Assembly (NCBI GenBank): GCA_002422545.1
Contig: DIWF01000005.1
Coordinates: 97,871 to 161,870 of the forward strand
Reading direction: 5' to 3'
DNA: 64,000 bases
From: Firmicutes bacterium UBA6113
GTDB taxonomy: Bacteria > Bacillota > Clostridia > Tissierellales > Sedimentibacteraceae
In this document: positions 9,263 through 18,457 of the stretch, one piece after another
Layout: each line of letters starts with the position of its first letter
Position numbering within the stretch: position 1 is the stretch's first letter
Notes under the pieces: generated by a model
Seen by the model: the letters and a program-made list of their open reading frames with translations, nothing else
Database searches by the model: none
Told to the model about the DNA's origin: nothing
Translations under genes and position numbers: made by a program

Positions 9263-11608
9263 TTATGATATTCTGCTTTTCAATGCCTGCATGAAATCCA
9301 GCCTGTGAATTTTCGCATATGTCATAAGCTGTGCCAGCACTATAAAAATTATTGTCAAAATTATTGAAACAACAATGTTGTTTGTTGTTATGGGCTCATT
9401 CATTGAGTAAATGTCCGTTGTGTATGTTTTTGCCATATAATCCACAAGCCATATGCCAAGAGGTATGCCGGCAGCTATTCCAAGGACGGTCATAATCATG
9501 TTTTCTCTCACTAACATATTGAAAATCTCAGACTTTGAAAATCCCATGACTCTCAGTGATGAAAATTCCAGAGTTCTTTCATTGATGCTCATGAGCGTCA
9601 TGCTGTACACAATCACAAATCCCAAAAGGCCCGAAAATATAACCATGAACATCATCGATGCGGCAGTTACAGTTGTGAATTCCTCAAATGCTCCTCTTAA
9701 GTCATCCTGAGACATTATTGTTATTGTTTTCATGTCATTTAACGACTTGGCCACATCATCGTCTGTATTTACATAAACACCATTGGCAATGCCTTTGTCA
9801 AGGAAGTTCTCATTCATGTAATCCAAGTTCATATATCCGTTTATGCCAAGACTTTGCTTGATTATTCCCTTTACCGTCACATATCCGTCGTCGTGATCAG
9901 GCATGAAATTTTTAAGAAGCACTTCATCTCCAACTTTTGCATCAATGGAAGAGGCGAGATTTGAAGACAACAGTATTCCGCTTTCCGGCAGTCTCACCGG
10001 ATTTCCCTTCACATCTTCAAAACCATAAAATGCAGTGTTTTCTTCCAGCCCTATAATGCTCACAATTTTTGATTTTTTTCCATTTTCTATTTCAAAAGGA
10101 ACTTCATTTCTTGCTTCCATGTTCCTGAATTTAATTTTTTCTGCAATTTCATTTTTTATATCTTCATTTTGAAAACCATTGAAGCTTATGTTGTATTCTG
10201 CCTTCATAAATTCGTCATAATGCCTGTTGAACATCACATCGATGATATCAACCATCCATATTGTCATTACCATCATGCCGCATGTAATTGCAACCGCTGC
10301 TCCTATAAAGACAAACTTTTTCTTTTCCCTGAATATATTTCGAAGAACAATCTTCCAGGAAAAGGGCACATGGTTCCAGATAAGCTTAATATTTTCAATG
10401 ATAATTCTTTTCCCCTTCTTGGGAGCCTCAGGCTTCATCGATTCTGCAGGATTTATCTTCACAATGTTTCTGACACCCCAGAAACCTGATATGACGCAAA
10501 ATATAAGCGATAAAAATACCGATACTATTATTCTGTAGTAATAAACCTTAACCGTAAGCATTGGAATGTTGAAGAAAACAAGGTAATAATTTGTCATTAC
10601 ACCTGACAGAGCCGTTCCCATCAACGACCCCAATGTTCCTCCTATTATCCCGACGCTTGCAGCATATTTCAAATAGTGGGACATAATTTCAATATCCTTG
10701 AACCCCAGAGCCTTAAGAACCCCTATGGATGTTCTGTCTTTTTTAACTATTCTTGAAAGCATTGTTGTGAGCATAATGCCTGCAAAAATAAGAAAAATAA
10801 TAGGAACCGATTTTGACATCATTTCAAGACCTTCAATTTCCTGGCTCAGCATGCTGTTGCTAAGCTGATCTTGTTTTTTTATAACTCGCCTTACGCCATA
10901 TTTTTCCAGATTGTCCTCTAAATATTCCTTTGTCTGGTCAAGAGTATCATCATTGTTTGTTGTTATGAGCATTTCATTGAAACTTCCATTGGAGCCGTAA
11001 ATCTTTCTGATATAATCTTCTTCAACGTACACTACTCCGAATTTTTCAGGATCCGGAAGCATTGTCTGCTCATTTTCCATCATATATGCGTACTCGGAGC
11101 TTGAAGCCACTGCAGTTACATTGAATTTATACTGCCTTCCATTTATTCTGAGGACTATTTCATCGCCAACATTTATATTTCTTGCAGCTGCAAACTGTTC
11201 AATTACTATGACATCATTATCAGACAACGTCCTTCTTCCTGACTTTATAAACAATTTGTTGATTTTGCTTTCGTGTTTGTCCACAGAAACGACCCTGACA
11301 TCAACATCTTCTTCATTGTCATCTGTAACAAATGGGGTGTCAAACACCAGCCTTGCTTCAGCTTCTTTTATATCAGCCTCACCAATTAAGCTGTTCTCAA
11401 GTTTATCAGGCAATCCAGATGCTGTGACAAATATGTCCGCAAAATTGGTTTCCATGTAATAGTCATCCAATGAATCACTCAAGTTAATTGAGGAATTGCT
11501 GACAGCAGTGAAGACAAAAATACCCGTTATGATTATTGCAAGAACAGCAATGTACTGGCCCTTGGTGTTTTTAATCATTCTAAAAAGTCTTTTGTCAAGC
11601 TTTTTCAT
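9263..11608 (-). CDS. ABC exporter permease with two FtsX domains (MacB/LolC-type)
   Basis: 781 residues. It has a transmembrane helix near residue 25, a large extracellular domain (about 45-245), a three-helix FtsX core (about 260-390), a second helix near 430 followed by a second soluble domain, and a final FtsX core (about 655-770). This double arrangement is typical of FtsX/MacB mechanotransmission permeases. The ATG overlaps the stop of the ATPase gene (TAATG), a sign of translational coupling. With the ATPase and adaptor it should export or extract a substrate from the membrane; which one is not evident. Control by a TetR repressor suggests an inducible drug, peptide or lipid stress response. 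Confidence 0.9.
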   Translation of the reverse strand: MKKLDKRLFRMIKNTKGQYIAVLAIIITGIFVFTAVSNSSINLSDSLDDYYMETNFADIFVTASGLPDKLENSLIGEADIKEAEARLVFDTPFVTDDNEEDVDVRVVSVDKHESKINKLFIKSGRRTLSDNDVIVIEQFAAARNINVGDEIVLRINGRQYKFNVTAVASSSEYAYMMENEQTMLPDPEKFGVVYVEEDYIRKIYGSNGSFNEMLITTNNDDTLDQTKEYLEDNLEKYGVRRVIKKQDQLSNSMLSQEIEGLEMMSKSVPIIFLIFAGIMLTTMLSRIVKKDRTSIGVLKALGFKDIEIMSHYLKYAASVGIIGGTLGSLMGTALSGVMTNYYLVFFNIPMLTVKVYYYRIIVSVFLSLIFCVISGFWGVRNIVKINPAESMKPEAPKKGKRIIIENIKLIWNHVPFSWKIVLRNIFREKKKFVFIGAAVAITCGMMVMTIWMVDIIDVMFNRHYDEFMKAEYNISFNGFQNEDIKNEIAEKIKFRNMEARNEVPFEIENGKKSKIVSIIGLEENTAFYGFEDVKGNPVRLPESGILLSSNLASSIDAKVGDEVLLKNFMPDHDDGYVTVKGIIKQSLGINGYMNLDYMNENFLDKGIANGVYVNTDDDVAKSLNDMKTITIMSQDDLRGAFEEFTTVTAASMMFMVIFSGLLGFVIVYSMTLMSINERTLEFSSLRVMGFSKSEIFNMLVRENMIMTVLGIAAGIPLGIWLVDYMAKTYTTDIYSMNEPITTNNIVVSIILTIIFIVLAQLMTYAKIHRLDFMQALKSRIS

Positions 11609-12315
11609 TACCAATCAATCCTTTCAGCAGGAATAGGATCATCATTTATGATGACTTCTGTTATTTTGCCGCTTCTCATTTTAATTACCTTATCGGCCAT
11701 CTGCGCTATTGATGCATTGTGGGTTATGACCACAACAGTCTTGTTGTACTTTTCATTCATTTCTTTCAGAACTTTGAGTATTGATATGCCTGTTTCAAAA
11801 TCCAGTGCTCCAGTAGGTTCATCACAGAGGAGTATTTGAGGATTCTTAGCAACAGCCCTTGCAATTGCAACCCTTTGTTGTTCACCGCCGCTCATCTGAG
11901 AAGGAAAGTTATCCATTCTTGTTCCAAGTCCCACAGCTTCTAATACTTCATCTATATCGATTGGGTCCCGGCATATTTCCGCAGCTAGTTCAACATTTTC
12001 CTTTGCAGTCAGAGTTGCCATGAGATTGTAAAACTGAAATACAAAACCTATTTCTTCTCTTCTGTACATGGTAAGCTCTTTGTCGCTCATGCCCGTTATC
12101 ATTTCTCCATTGAAGTAAACATCACCTGATGTGGGAGTGTCCATTCCTCCCACAATGTTTAAAAGCGTGCTTTTCCCTGAACCACTGGGACCGAGAATCA
12201 CAATAAATTCACCTTGCTTTACTTCAAAGCTCACATTTTCCAGGGCTTTTACAGTGACTTCACCCATTTTGTAAAGTTTGCTTATATTCTCTGCCTTCAA
12301 TACTACTTCGCTCAT
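11608..12315 (-). CDS. ABC exporter ATP-binding subunit (MacB/LolD-type)
   Basis: 235 residues with every nucleotide-binding motif: Walker A GPSGSGKST, Q-loop FVFQFYNL, signature MSGGEQQR, Walker B ILLCDEPTGALD and H-loop VITHN. The length and the sequence after the Walker A lysine fit the LolD/MacB/FtsE class that partners FtsX-type permeases. The start ATG has GGTGAG four bases upstream. It lies 12 bases after the tetR stop and its own stop overlaps the permease start, so tetR, ATPase, permease and adaptor read as one operon. Confidence 0.93.
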   Translation of the reverse strand: MSEVVLKAENISKLYKMGEVTVKALENVSFEVKQGEFIVILGPSGSGKSTLLNIVGGMDTPTSGDVYFNGEMITGMSDKELTMYRREEIGFVFQFYNLMATLTAKENVELAAEICRDPIDIDEVLEAVGLGTRMDNFPSQMSGGEQQRVAIARAVAKNPQILLCDEPTGALDFETGISILKVLKEMNEKYNKTVVVITHNASIAQMADKVIKMRSGKITEVIINDDPIPAERIDW

Positions 12316-12327
12316 AATCTCACCTGT

Positions 12328-12939
12328 CTACCTTTCTTCAAGAATGCCGTACATTAAAATATTCATGAGCCTAATATACTCGTCTTTAACAACATCATAA
12401 TATTTTTCATAGTTTGATCCATCCTCTGAAAACAGCGGCAAGTACTTGCTCTCTATTATGTTTGTTATGGCTGCCATTATTGAAACAATGTCGTCTGCTG
12501 CAATGTTCTTCTTCATTGGAAGACCTTTTATTATTTCCATCAATATGCCTATGCCGATTTGCTTAATTTCTACATATCTCTTTTCAAGATCGGTCTTTAA
12601 TTTTTTTGGAGAATTGTGAAAACCGCCTACCAACATTTTATAATGCATGGGGTTGTTCATAAAAAATTTGTACTTTACTTCCATCAGCTTCATCAGAATT
12701 GATATGAAATCATCCTGAGGAAGTTCCATACCTTCGAATTCTTTTAATGCATCGTCAATGCACTTGTTCATGGCAGTCATAAAAAGATTTTCCTTAGAGC
12801 CGAAATAATGAAATATGAGTCCTTTGGACACCTCACCCCTCTGGCTTATCCTATCGGTGTTTGCTTTTTCAAAACCATGTTCGGAAAACTCTTCTATGCT
12901 TGCCTGCACTATTTTGTCTTTTTTGGAATTGTCAAGCAT
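12328..12939 (-). CDS. TetR/AcrR-family transcriptional repressor
   Basis: 203 residues. The N-terminal helix-turn-helix has the classic TetR pattern (IVQASIEEFSEHGFEKANTDRISQRGEVSKGLIFHYF is the span, residues 10-46), ending in FHYFGSKENLF. The remaining helical domain would bind an inducer. It is the first gene of the exporter operon, and two perfect palindromes sit just upstream of its start, so it very likely represses itself and the exporter. The inducer is unknown. The ribosome site is GGAGGTGG. Confidence 0.92.
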   Translation of the reverse strand: MLDNSKKDKIVQASIEEFSEHGFEKANTDRISQRGEVSKGLIFHYFGSKENLFMTAMNKCIDDALKEFEGMELPQDDFISILMKLMEVKYKFFMNNPMHYKMLVGGFHNSPKKLKTDLEKRYVEIKQIGIGILMEIIKGLPMKKNIAADDIVSIMAAITNIIESKYLPLFSEDGSNYEKYYDVVKDEYIRLMNILMYGILEER

Positions 12940-12953
12940 TAACCCACCTCCTT

Positions 12954-12977
12954 GTAATTGACTTAACAGTCAATTAC
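12954..12977. promoter_or_regulatory. TetR operator candidate 1 (10-bp perfect inverted repeat)
   Basis: Arms GTAATTGACT and AGTCAATTAC, spacer TAAC, between 15 and 38 bases upstream of the tetR start. The length, symmetry and position are typical of a TetR-family autoregulatory operator. The core TTGAC is shared with the second palindrome. Confidence 0.75.
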
Positions 12978-12986
12978 ATTATACAT

Positions 12987-13010
12987 TATATTGACTGTAA
13001 GGTCAATATA
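12987..13010. promoter_or_regulatory. TetR operator candidate 2 (9-bp perfect inverted repeat)
   Basis: Arms TATATTGAC and GTCAATATA, spacer TGTAAG. The half-site TTGAC matches operator 1, with centres about 33 bp (three helical turns) apart. Tandem operators like this suggest two repressor dimers on one face of the DNA. Confidence 0.72.
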
Positions 13011-13030
13011 TGAATAAACTCAAACTTCTC

Positions 13031-13056
13031 AAAAAAAAAGAGCCTTTCAAGGCTCT
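13031..13056 (-). terminator. Rho-independent terminator
   Basis: An 8-bp stem AGAGCCTT/AAGGCTCT with a two-base spacer. On the minus strand it is followed by nine Ts. It lies downstream of the ABC-F gene and insulates it from the tetR promoter region. Confidence 0.8.
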
Positions 13057-13089
13057 CTTAGGCTATTGACTAATCTAATTTACCACAAA

Positions 13090-13181
13090 TGTGGGGCGAA
13101 TCATGTGTCCGAACGGTGTTGTTACTTCACTGCTTAATGCTAAATTAACCAGTTCGTAGGGGCGGATCTTGTGTCCGCCCG
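13090..13181. repeat. Palindromic interspersed repeat, copies B (one intact, one decayed)
   Basis: The intact unit at 13156-13181 reads GTAGGGGCGGATC...GTGTCCGCCC. The stretch at 13090-13115 (GTGGGGCGAATC, then GTGTCCGAAC) is a degenerate relative of the same unit in the same orientation. Both lie between the ABC-F stop and its terminator. Confidence 0.75.
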
Positions 13182-13197
13182 TTGTTGTTCTCTTTGT

Positions 13198-14982
13198 TTA
13201 ATTCTGATTTTCTATTTGTTCTTTAAGGTCATTTAAGTAAATCCACCTGCTCATTTTTTCATCAAGTTGCACTTCAAGATTTTGTTTTTCATCCATTATC
13301 TCCTGAAGTTTCATATAATCTGTGGCGCTTTCTTCAAGTTTTGTTTCAGCTTCAGCTATCTTTGATTCAAGATGAGCTATATCATCGTCGATGGTGTTGT
13401 ATTCCTGCTGTTCCTTGAAAGAAAATTTAAGTTTTTTTGGTTTTTCTCTTGCTTCCTTCTGCACGTCCTTTGTTTGTTTAGGTTTTTCCTGCTGTTTTTC
13501 ATTCAATGTCCTCGCAGCAATGTAATCGGAATATCCTCCATTGTACATTACAACTGTTCCGTCTCCAGGAAGTTCAAGTACTGTGTCCACAACCTTATCC
13601 AGAAAGTATCTGTCGTGGGACACGGTAATCACTGCACCGCTGAACGTTTCAAGATAATCCTCAAGCACAGTCAGAGTTTCTATGTCAAGGTCGTTTGTGG
13701 GCTCGTCAAGAAGCAGTATGTTAGGTGCAGTCATGAGCACGCTCAGCAAAAACAACCTTCTTCTCTCTCCTCCGGACAATTTCTTTATAGTATTGTACTG
13801 CACGTCAGGTGAAAACAAAAATCTTTCAAGCATCTGGGATGCAGTTGCACTTCCTTCTGGCGTTTCAACAACCTCGGCTATATTTTTTATATAATCTACA
13901 ACTCTAAGAGAATCGTCTATTTCTTTTGCTTCCTGGGAAAAGTATCCCACATTGACTGTGCTTCCTATTTCCACATGGCCTTTGTCCGGCTGTGTTTTTC
14001 CGGCCAGTATATTTAATAGTGTAGATTTTCCTGCTCCATTTTTCCCAACTATTCCTATTCTTGCATCGCGAAGCACAGTGAATTCAAAATCATCAACTAT
14101 TTTTTTATCTCCAAAGCTTTTGGAAATATTCTTAATTTCTATTGTCTTCTTGCCAAGCCTTGAAGATACGGAGCTCAGTTCAAGCTTCTCTGACACTTCG
14201 ATTCCAAGAGAATCTTTGAGCTTTTCAAACTGCTCAATTCTTCCCTTTGCTTTTGTACTTCTTGCACGAGCACCTCTTTGAATCCAAGCCAGTTCCTTTT
14301 TGTAAAGCGTCTGTTTTTTCCTGTCGCTGCTTGCTTCCATGTCCTCGCGGAGGGCTTTCAGTTCCAAAAACTTTGAATAATTTCCTTCATAGGAATACAA
14401 GTTTCCCTTGTCTAGTTCAATTATCCTGTTTGAAATTCGATCCAGGAAATACCTGTCATGAGTAACCATGAGTATTGCTCCTGAATATTTCACAAGATAA
14501 TTTTCCAACCATATAATCATGTCGTTATCCAGATGGTTTGTGGGTTCATCAAGAACCAGCAGCTCACATGGGTTCACAAGAGCGCTTGCAATTGCAACCC
14601 TTTTTCTCTGCCCTACAGAAAGCAAATTTACTTTTTTGTCATATTCATCAATCCCAAGCTTGCTTAAAATTGTCTTTGCTTCATATTCCATGAGAACTTT
14701 GGTTTCAGTGTTTGAATTGATGAACACCTGCTCAAGGACAGTGGCATTTTTATCAAAGGTCGGATCTTGCTCAAGAACGCAGATTCTGTCTCCGGGACTT
14801 TTTATTATATTGCCGCTGTCAGGCTCTTCAGCCCCAGATGCAATTTTTAAAAGGGTGGATTTTCCTGTTCCGTTGATTCCAACTACCCCGATTTTATCGC
14901 TGTCATTGACATATAGTCCAACATTGTCCAGAAGCACTTTTTCTCCGAAGCTTTTATTTATTTTTTCAAGTGTAATTATCAT
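13198..14982 (-). CDS. ABC-F family ATPase (ribosome-associated, Uup/YdiF-like)
   Basis: 594 residues with two ABC domains and no membrane segments. Domain 1 has Walker A GINGTGKST, signature LSVGQRKR and Walker B LLVLDEPTNHLD. The inter-domain linker (about 235-275) is rich in Arg and Lys (RGARARSTKAKGR), as in ribosome-binding ABC-F proteins. Domain 2 has GKNGAGKST, LSGGERRR and LLLDEPTNDLD. The C-terminal 80 residues are a charged coiled coil, the Uup type of tail. ABC-F proteins act on the ribosome, and a few give antibiotic protection; nothing here marks it as a resistance protein. The ATG has GAAAGG eight bases upstream. It follows the HD gene by 27 bases. Confidence 0.92.
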   Translation of the reverse strand: MIITLEKINKSFGEKVLLDNVGLYVNDSDKIGVVGINGTGKSTLLKIASGAEEPDSGNIIKSPGDRICVLEQDPTFDKNATVLEQVFINSNTETKVLMEYEAKTILSKLGIDEYDKKVNLLSVGQRKRVAIASALVNPCELLVLDEPTNHLDNDMIIWLENYLVKYSGAILMVTHDRYFLDRISNRIIELDKGNLYSYEGNYSKFLELKALREDMEASSDRKKQTLYKKELAWIQRGARARSTKAKGRIEQFEKLKDSLGIEVSEKLELSSVSSRLGKKTIEIKNISKSFGDKKIVDDFEFTVLRDARIGIVGKNGAGKSTLLNILAGKTQPDKGHVEIGSTVNVGYFSQEAKEIDDSLRVVDYIKNIAEVVETPEGSATASQMLERFLFSPDVQYNTIKKLSGGERRRLFLLSVLMTAPNILLLDEPTNDLDIETLTVLEDYLETFSGAVITVSHDRYFLDKVVDTVLELPGDGTVVMYNGGYSDYIAARTLNEKQQEKPKQTKDVQKEAREKPKKLKFSFKEQQEYNTIDDDIAHLESKIAEAETKLEESATDYMKLQEIMDEKQNLEVQLDEKMSRWIYLNDLKEQIENQN

Positions 14983-15009
14983 TTTAATTGCCTTTCACTT
15001 TTAGTTTTA

Positions 15010-15669
15010 TTACAGGAGTTCAACACCGTTTACAACCAGTTTAAATTTAAGCTTTAAATAATCTGCCGCTCTCCTGCAAAGAAGCATGCGCTCCAGAAAT
15101 ATTTCAAAGTAATTCATAACAGCACAGATGTTTGTGTCTATGGTAAGATGAAGTGTTACTTCACTTTTTCCTTCATTTAATTCAAGCTTTGACATTTCAA
15201 CAGAATAATTCACCCTGTCGTGAATATCAAACGTTGCAAAATCTATGTTTCTCACCCTTGATCTTCTTACATCTGACTTGTCAGCCAGTATCAAAGCTGC
15301 AGCAACAGCATTTACTGGAACAGCAGTTGATTCGTCATGATTTCCTATTGCTGATATAACCGTTGCAATTTCCGAAACATCCATTCCCATGTTGTCAAGA
15401 ATGCGAAAAGCCATTATTGCTCCTGTCTGAGCATGATCAATCCTGTTGACAACATTGCCTATGTCGTGCATATATCCTGCAATTCGTGCCAGTTCTGATG
15501 TTCTTTCATCAAATTTCAGCTCATCCAAAAGCTCTTTTGCCTGTTGAGCTACCTTTCCCACATGATGAAATGAATGCTCTGTATACCCCAAGACACTTAG
15601 AGAGTCATCAGCTTTTTTAATATATACTTGTATTTCGCTGCTGTTTTTTATATCATCAAATTTTATCAT
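15010..15669 (-). CDS. HD-domain phosphohydrolase
   Basis: 219 residues. The metal-binding set of the HD superfamily is visible: H35/H36, H68-D69 in YMHDIGN, a further His in the RIDHAQTG segment, and NHDES plus DKSDVRRSR later. Proteins of this shape hydrolyse phosphate esters of nucleotides or other small molecules; the substrate is unknown. The ATG has AGGAGG seven bases upstream. It lies nine bases after the rluA-like gene in a co-directional run, so it is probably co-transcribed with that gene. Confidence 0.85.
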   Translation of the reverse strand: MIKFDDIKNSSEIQVYIKKADDSLSVLGYTEHSFHHVGKVAQQAKELLDELKFDERTSELARIAGYMHDIGNVVNRIDHAQTGAIMAFRILDNMGMDVSEIATVISAIGNHDESTAVPVNAVAAALILADKSDVRRSRVRNIDFATFDIHDRVNYSVEMSKLELNEGKSEVTLHLTIDTNICAVMNYFEIFLERMLLCRRAADYLKLKFKLVVNGVELL

Positions 15670-15678
15670 TACGTCCTC

Positions 15679-16380
15679 CTATTGATTACCTGACTTCAAA
15701 AAATCAAAAACCGTGAAAGGGTAATTCTTGGGTAAAGATATAAATTCCGTGTATTTTTTTGTTTTGGGATGTTTGAATCCGAATTTGTAAGACCAGAGGG
15801 CAGGCATGGTGAAGTCCTTTTTCTTCATAAAAACCTTGTTGTACTTGTTGTCTCCCCATATGGGAGTTCCTGCATTTGAAAATTGCAGCCTGATCTGGTG
15901 GTGTCTTCCCGTAAGAAGATTTATCTTGACGAGGCAAAGAGTTCCGTACTCTGTAGTTTCGGCAGTTTCCAGCACTTCATACTCAAGTTTTGCAAGCTTT
16001 CCCTGTTTGTCATCAGATGTTGTCACTTTGGACATGTTTATTGTCTTAAGTTTTTTTATATAATCGTTAAGCGTCCCCTTTTCATTTGAAGGCTTTTTGC
16101 ACACAACCGCAAAATATTCCTTTTTTGTGTGTCTTTCCTGCACCTGCCTTGAAAGTTCCTTGTTGGCGAAATCATTTTTCGCGAATACAATAACTCCTCC
16201 TACAGGCCTGTCAAGCCTTTGAATTAAGCCTAGATAAGGATTGTCACCCTTGTTTTTAAGATAATTGATTCCAGCGCTCATAAGGTCATCATCTTCTGTC
16301 TTGTCGCTTTGGGATGGAATTCCCGGAGGCTTTATAAGGCAAAGCACATGTTTGTCTTCATATATTATATCAAGTTCCAT
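15679..16380 (-). CDS. RluA-family RNA pseudouridine synthase
   Basis: About 233 residues. It has the RluA catalytic segment GLIQRLDRPVGGVIVFAKN, where the Asp is the nucleophile, and the later LLTGRHHQIRLQFS motif. There is no S4 domain, so this is a short single-domain member. The exact uridine target in rRNA or tRNA cannot be told. Two starts are possible. ATG 16395 overlaps the ybaK stop (ATGA) but has no ribosome site. ATG 16380 has AGGAG upstream and is preferred. It sits in a run with ybaK and the HD gene. Confidence 0.9.
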   Translation of the reverse strand: MELDIIYEDKHVLCLIKPPGIPSQSDKTEDDDLMSAGINYLKNKGDNPYLGLIQRLDRPVGGVIVFAKNDFANKELSRQVQERHTKKEYFAVVCKKPSNEKGTLNDYIKKLKTINMSKVTTSDDKQGKLAKLEYEVLETAETTEYGTLCLVKINLLTGRHHQIRLQFSNAGTPIWGDNKYNKVFMKKKDFTMPALWSYKFGFKHPKTKKYTEFISLPKNYPFTVFDFLKSGNQ

Positions 16381-16391
16381 TTTTTCTCCTG

Positions 16392-16868
16392 TCATATTAA
16401 ATCGGCATATGAAGCTTCAGCTGCCTTTAACAAGTCATCGGGCCTGAGTATCATTTGTATACCCACGGCTCCGCCGCTTACTAGTATTTTGTCCTGAAGA
16501 AGGGCAGATTCGTCCACAAATGTTTTGTAATGCTTTTTCATTCCTATGGGAGAACAGCCTCCCCTTATGTAGCCAGTATTTTTTGTAAGCTCCTTTAAAG
16601 GAAGCAGTTCAATGTTTTTTTCCCCTGAAGCTGATGCTGCTTTTTTCAGATCAAGCTCGTATTCAACCGGAACACAAAATACATACAGTTCCTTGCTGTG
16701 TCCCACGGACACTAATGTCTTAAAAACAGCCTCCGGGTTTTGCCCTGTTTTGTGAGCAACAGATACCCCGTCAATTTTTCCGTCCTCGCATTCATATGTC
16801 AAAACTTCATATTCGATATTAAGCGAATCGAGAATGCGTATGGCATTTGTTTTATTAAATTTTTTCAC
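16392..16868 (-). CDS. ybaK: YbaK-family aminoacyl-tRNA deacylase (Cys-tRNA(Pro)/Ala-type)
   Basis: 158 residues, the full length of the single-domain YbaK/EbsC family. Typical marks include KTNAIRILDSLNIEYEVL, QNPEAVFKTLV with the conserved lysine, a CVPVEYELDLKKAA segment, GYIRGGCSPIGMKK and the C-terminal SGGAVGIQM. The family removes mischarged amino acids (such as cysteine from tRNA-Pro) in the cytosol. The start is GTG with GAGGTG upstream. It precedes the RluA gene and follows the DUF1294 gene by 11 bases, so it belongs to a translation-related run. Confidence 0.92.
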   Translation of the reverse strand: MKKFNKTNAIRILDSLNIEYEVLTYECEDGKIDGVSVAHKTGQNPEAVFKTLVSVGHSKELYVFCVPVEYELDLKKAASASGEKNIELLPLKELTKNTGYIRGGCSPIGMKKHYKTFVDESALLQDKILVSGGAVGIQMILRPDDLLKAAEASYADLI

Positions 16869-16879
16869 CGTATCACCTC

Positions 16880-17149
16880 TTACAATCTTGTGTACAGCCC
16901 ATAAATTGCAAAAATGTTAAGAATAAGAGCTATAAAAGTAATTGCAACAAACCCGGCTTTTCTTGTCTTGTGGTGGAACAGAAGCATGGCTGCAATACTT
17001 CCAAGAGTTCCTCCTAAAAAGCTTGTCAGGTGCAATGTTTTTTCTTCTATTCTCCATTTGTCCTTCCTGGCTTTTTGTTTGTCAACATAAAACATCACAA
17101 ATGAAATCAAATTTATTATTATGAAATATATGGCTAAATATCTAATCAT
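16880..17149 (-). CDS. DUF1294 small membrane protein
   Basis: 89 residues. Helix 1 is at about 3-20, then a basic cytoplasmic loop DKQKARKDKWRIEE with the conserved KxxA pattern of DUF1294, helix 2 (LTSFLGGTLGSIAAMLLF), and helix 3 at 68-85. HHKTRK lies between helices 2 and 3. The function of this family is not known. Its ATG overlaps the trmB stop by four bases (ATGA), so the two are translationally coupled. Confidence 0.85.
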   Translation of the reverse strand: MIRYLAIYFIIINLISFVMFYVDKQKARKDKWRIEEKTLHLTSFLGGTLGSIAAMLLFHHKTRKAGFVAITFIALILNIFAIYGLYTRL

Positions 17150-17784
17150 TTCAATCTCGCTACCAGTTTATTTATTTTTTTGCCCTGCTGTACAAAACGC
17201 TGTTCATATTCGGTCATGACGTTATCTTCCACATAAGGGCTGTTGTGCAGATCCCTTGTTGACATTTCAATGTCCCAGTTATCATCCTTAAGCTCTTGAA
17301 GTGAATATTCAAACAAATCGTCATTGTCTGTCTTCATGTGTATTTCTCCGCCTTCCTTAAGAACCTTTCTGTAAACAGCAAGGAAATTTTTATGAGTCAG
17401 TCTTCTCTTGTAGTGGGAAGGCTTTGGCCATGGATCTGAAAAGTTCAGATAAATTCTTTCAATTGAATTAGGTTCGAAAACATCCGTAAGAATGTCTCCG
17501 TTTGAATAAACGACAAAATAATTGTCAGGATCATTTTCTATGACGCATTTTGCGCATCTGTACGCAACTTTCACGCTTTTCTCGAATCCGAAGAAATTCA
17601 CCTGTGGATTTTTAAGGGCAGTTTCCCTTAAAAACTTTCCTTTTCCACATCCAAGCTCAACATGTATTGGATTGTTGTTTTTGAAAGCATCATTTAGCTT
17701 ATATCCTCTTTTTTCCGGTTCAGTGATTGCTTTTTCGTGATTCTTAAGGTATTCGTACTGACCGTGAACATATCTTAATCTCAT
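17146..17784 (-). CDS. trmB: tRNA (guanine-N7-)-methyltransferase
   Basis: 212 residues, a normal TrmB. The SAM-binding motif is HVELGCGKGKFL, followed by GFEKSVKVAYRCAKC and the TrmB signature LNFSDPWPKPSHYKRRLTH. The C-terminal YEQRFVQQGKKI is also typical. It makes m7G at position 46 of tRNAs. It is the promoter-proximal gene of the co-directional run trmB-DUF1294-ybaK-rluA-HD, which is held together by overlaps of a few bases. Confidence 0.95.
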   Translation of the reverse strand: MRLRYVHGQYEYLKNHEKAITEPEKRGYKLNDAFKNNNPIHVELGCGKGKFLRETALKNPQVNFFGFEKSVKVAYRCAKCVIENDPDNYFVVYSNGDILTDVFEPNSIERIYLNFSDPWPKPSHYKRRLTHKNFLAVYRKVLKEGGEIHMKTDNDDLFEYSLQELKDDNWDIEMSTRDLHNSPYVEDNVMTEYEQRFVQQGKKINKLVARLK

Positions 17785-17913
17785 AATACACTCCTTAATT
17801 TTCTAATAGAATTTTACAATACTTTGTAATAATTAACAATATAATTTTATACATGTTGCATAAAATACCAAAACCAAGTAAAATAATAGTAACAAAAGGA
17901 AAAGGGGTGCAAT

Positions 17914-18447
17914 ATGGAATTTTTGTTCAACATTTCGGGTCCTGCTTTGTACATATTAATATTTTGTGCAAAAATTATTGAAGTATCAATATCAACTGTA
18001 AGGCTCGTATTGATAAACAAGGGCGAAAGGTTAAAAGGCGCTATTCTTGGATTTGTGGAAATAATGATTTGGCTCATTGTTGTGAGCTCAGTACTCAACA
18101 ACATAACAGAAGACCCAATCAAAGTGCTGATTTATGCTGTGGCATTTTCCATGGGAAACTTCATCGGGGTTACAATAGAGTCAAAAATAGCAGTTGGTCT
18201 TTCTTCCATACAGGTGGTGGTAAACGAGACCGACGGTGAGATTCTTGCAGATGTTCTAAGAGATGAGAGCTTCGGTGTGACAATTCTCGAAGGCAGAGGA
18301 AAAGAAGACAGCAAGAAAAGTCTTTTGTTCATACAGCTTAAAAGAAAGAAAATTCCTGAAGCAGTGAAGCTTATCAAACTAACCGCACCTCAGGCTTACA
18401 TTACAGTAAATGACATAAAGTCCATGATGGGCGGATATATAAAATAG
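17914..18447 (+). CDS. UPF0316/DUF5698-DUF2179 membrane protein
   Basis: 177 residues. Three transmembrane helices fill the first 95 residues, with the family signature KIIEVSISTVRLVLINKG after the first helix. The cytoplasmic C-terminal DUF2179 domain (about 100-175) contains GFGV-like SFGVTILEGRGK. Family members resemble YebE/YexE. The function is unknown; the DUF2179 half resembles a small-ligand-binding fold seen in other membrane proteins. It is the only plus-strand gene between trmB and lysC and ends with its own strong terminator. The ribosome site is AAAGGAAAAGGGGTGC. Confidence 0.85.
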   Translation: MEFLFNISGPALYILIFCAKIIEVSISTVRLVLINKGERLKGAILGFVEIMIWLIVVSSVLNNITEDPIKVLIYAVAFSMGNFIGVTIESKIAVGLSSIQVVVNETDGEILADVLRDESFGVTILEGRGKEDSKKSLLFIQLKRKKIPEAVKLIKLTAPQAYITVNDIKSMMGGYIK

Positions 18448-18457
18448 GATATAAATC

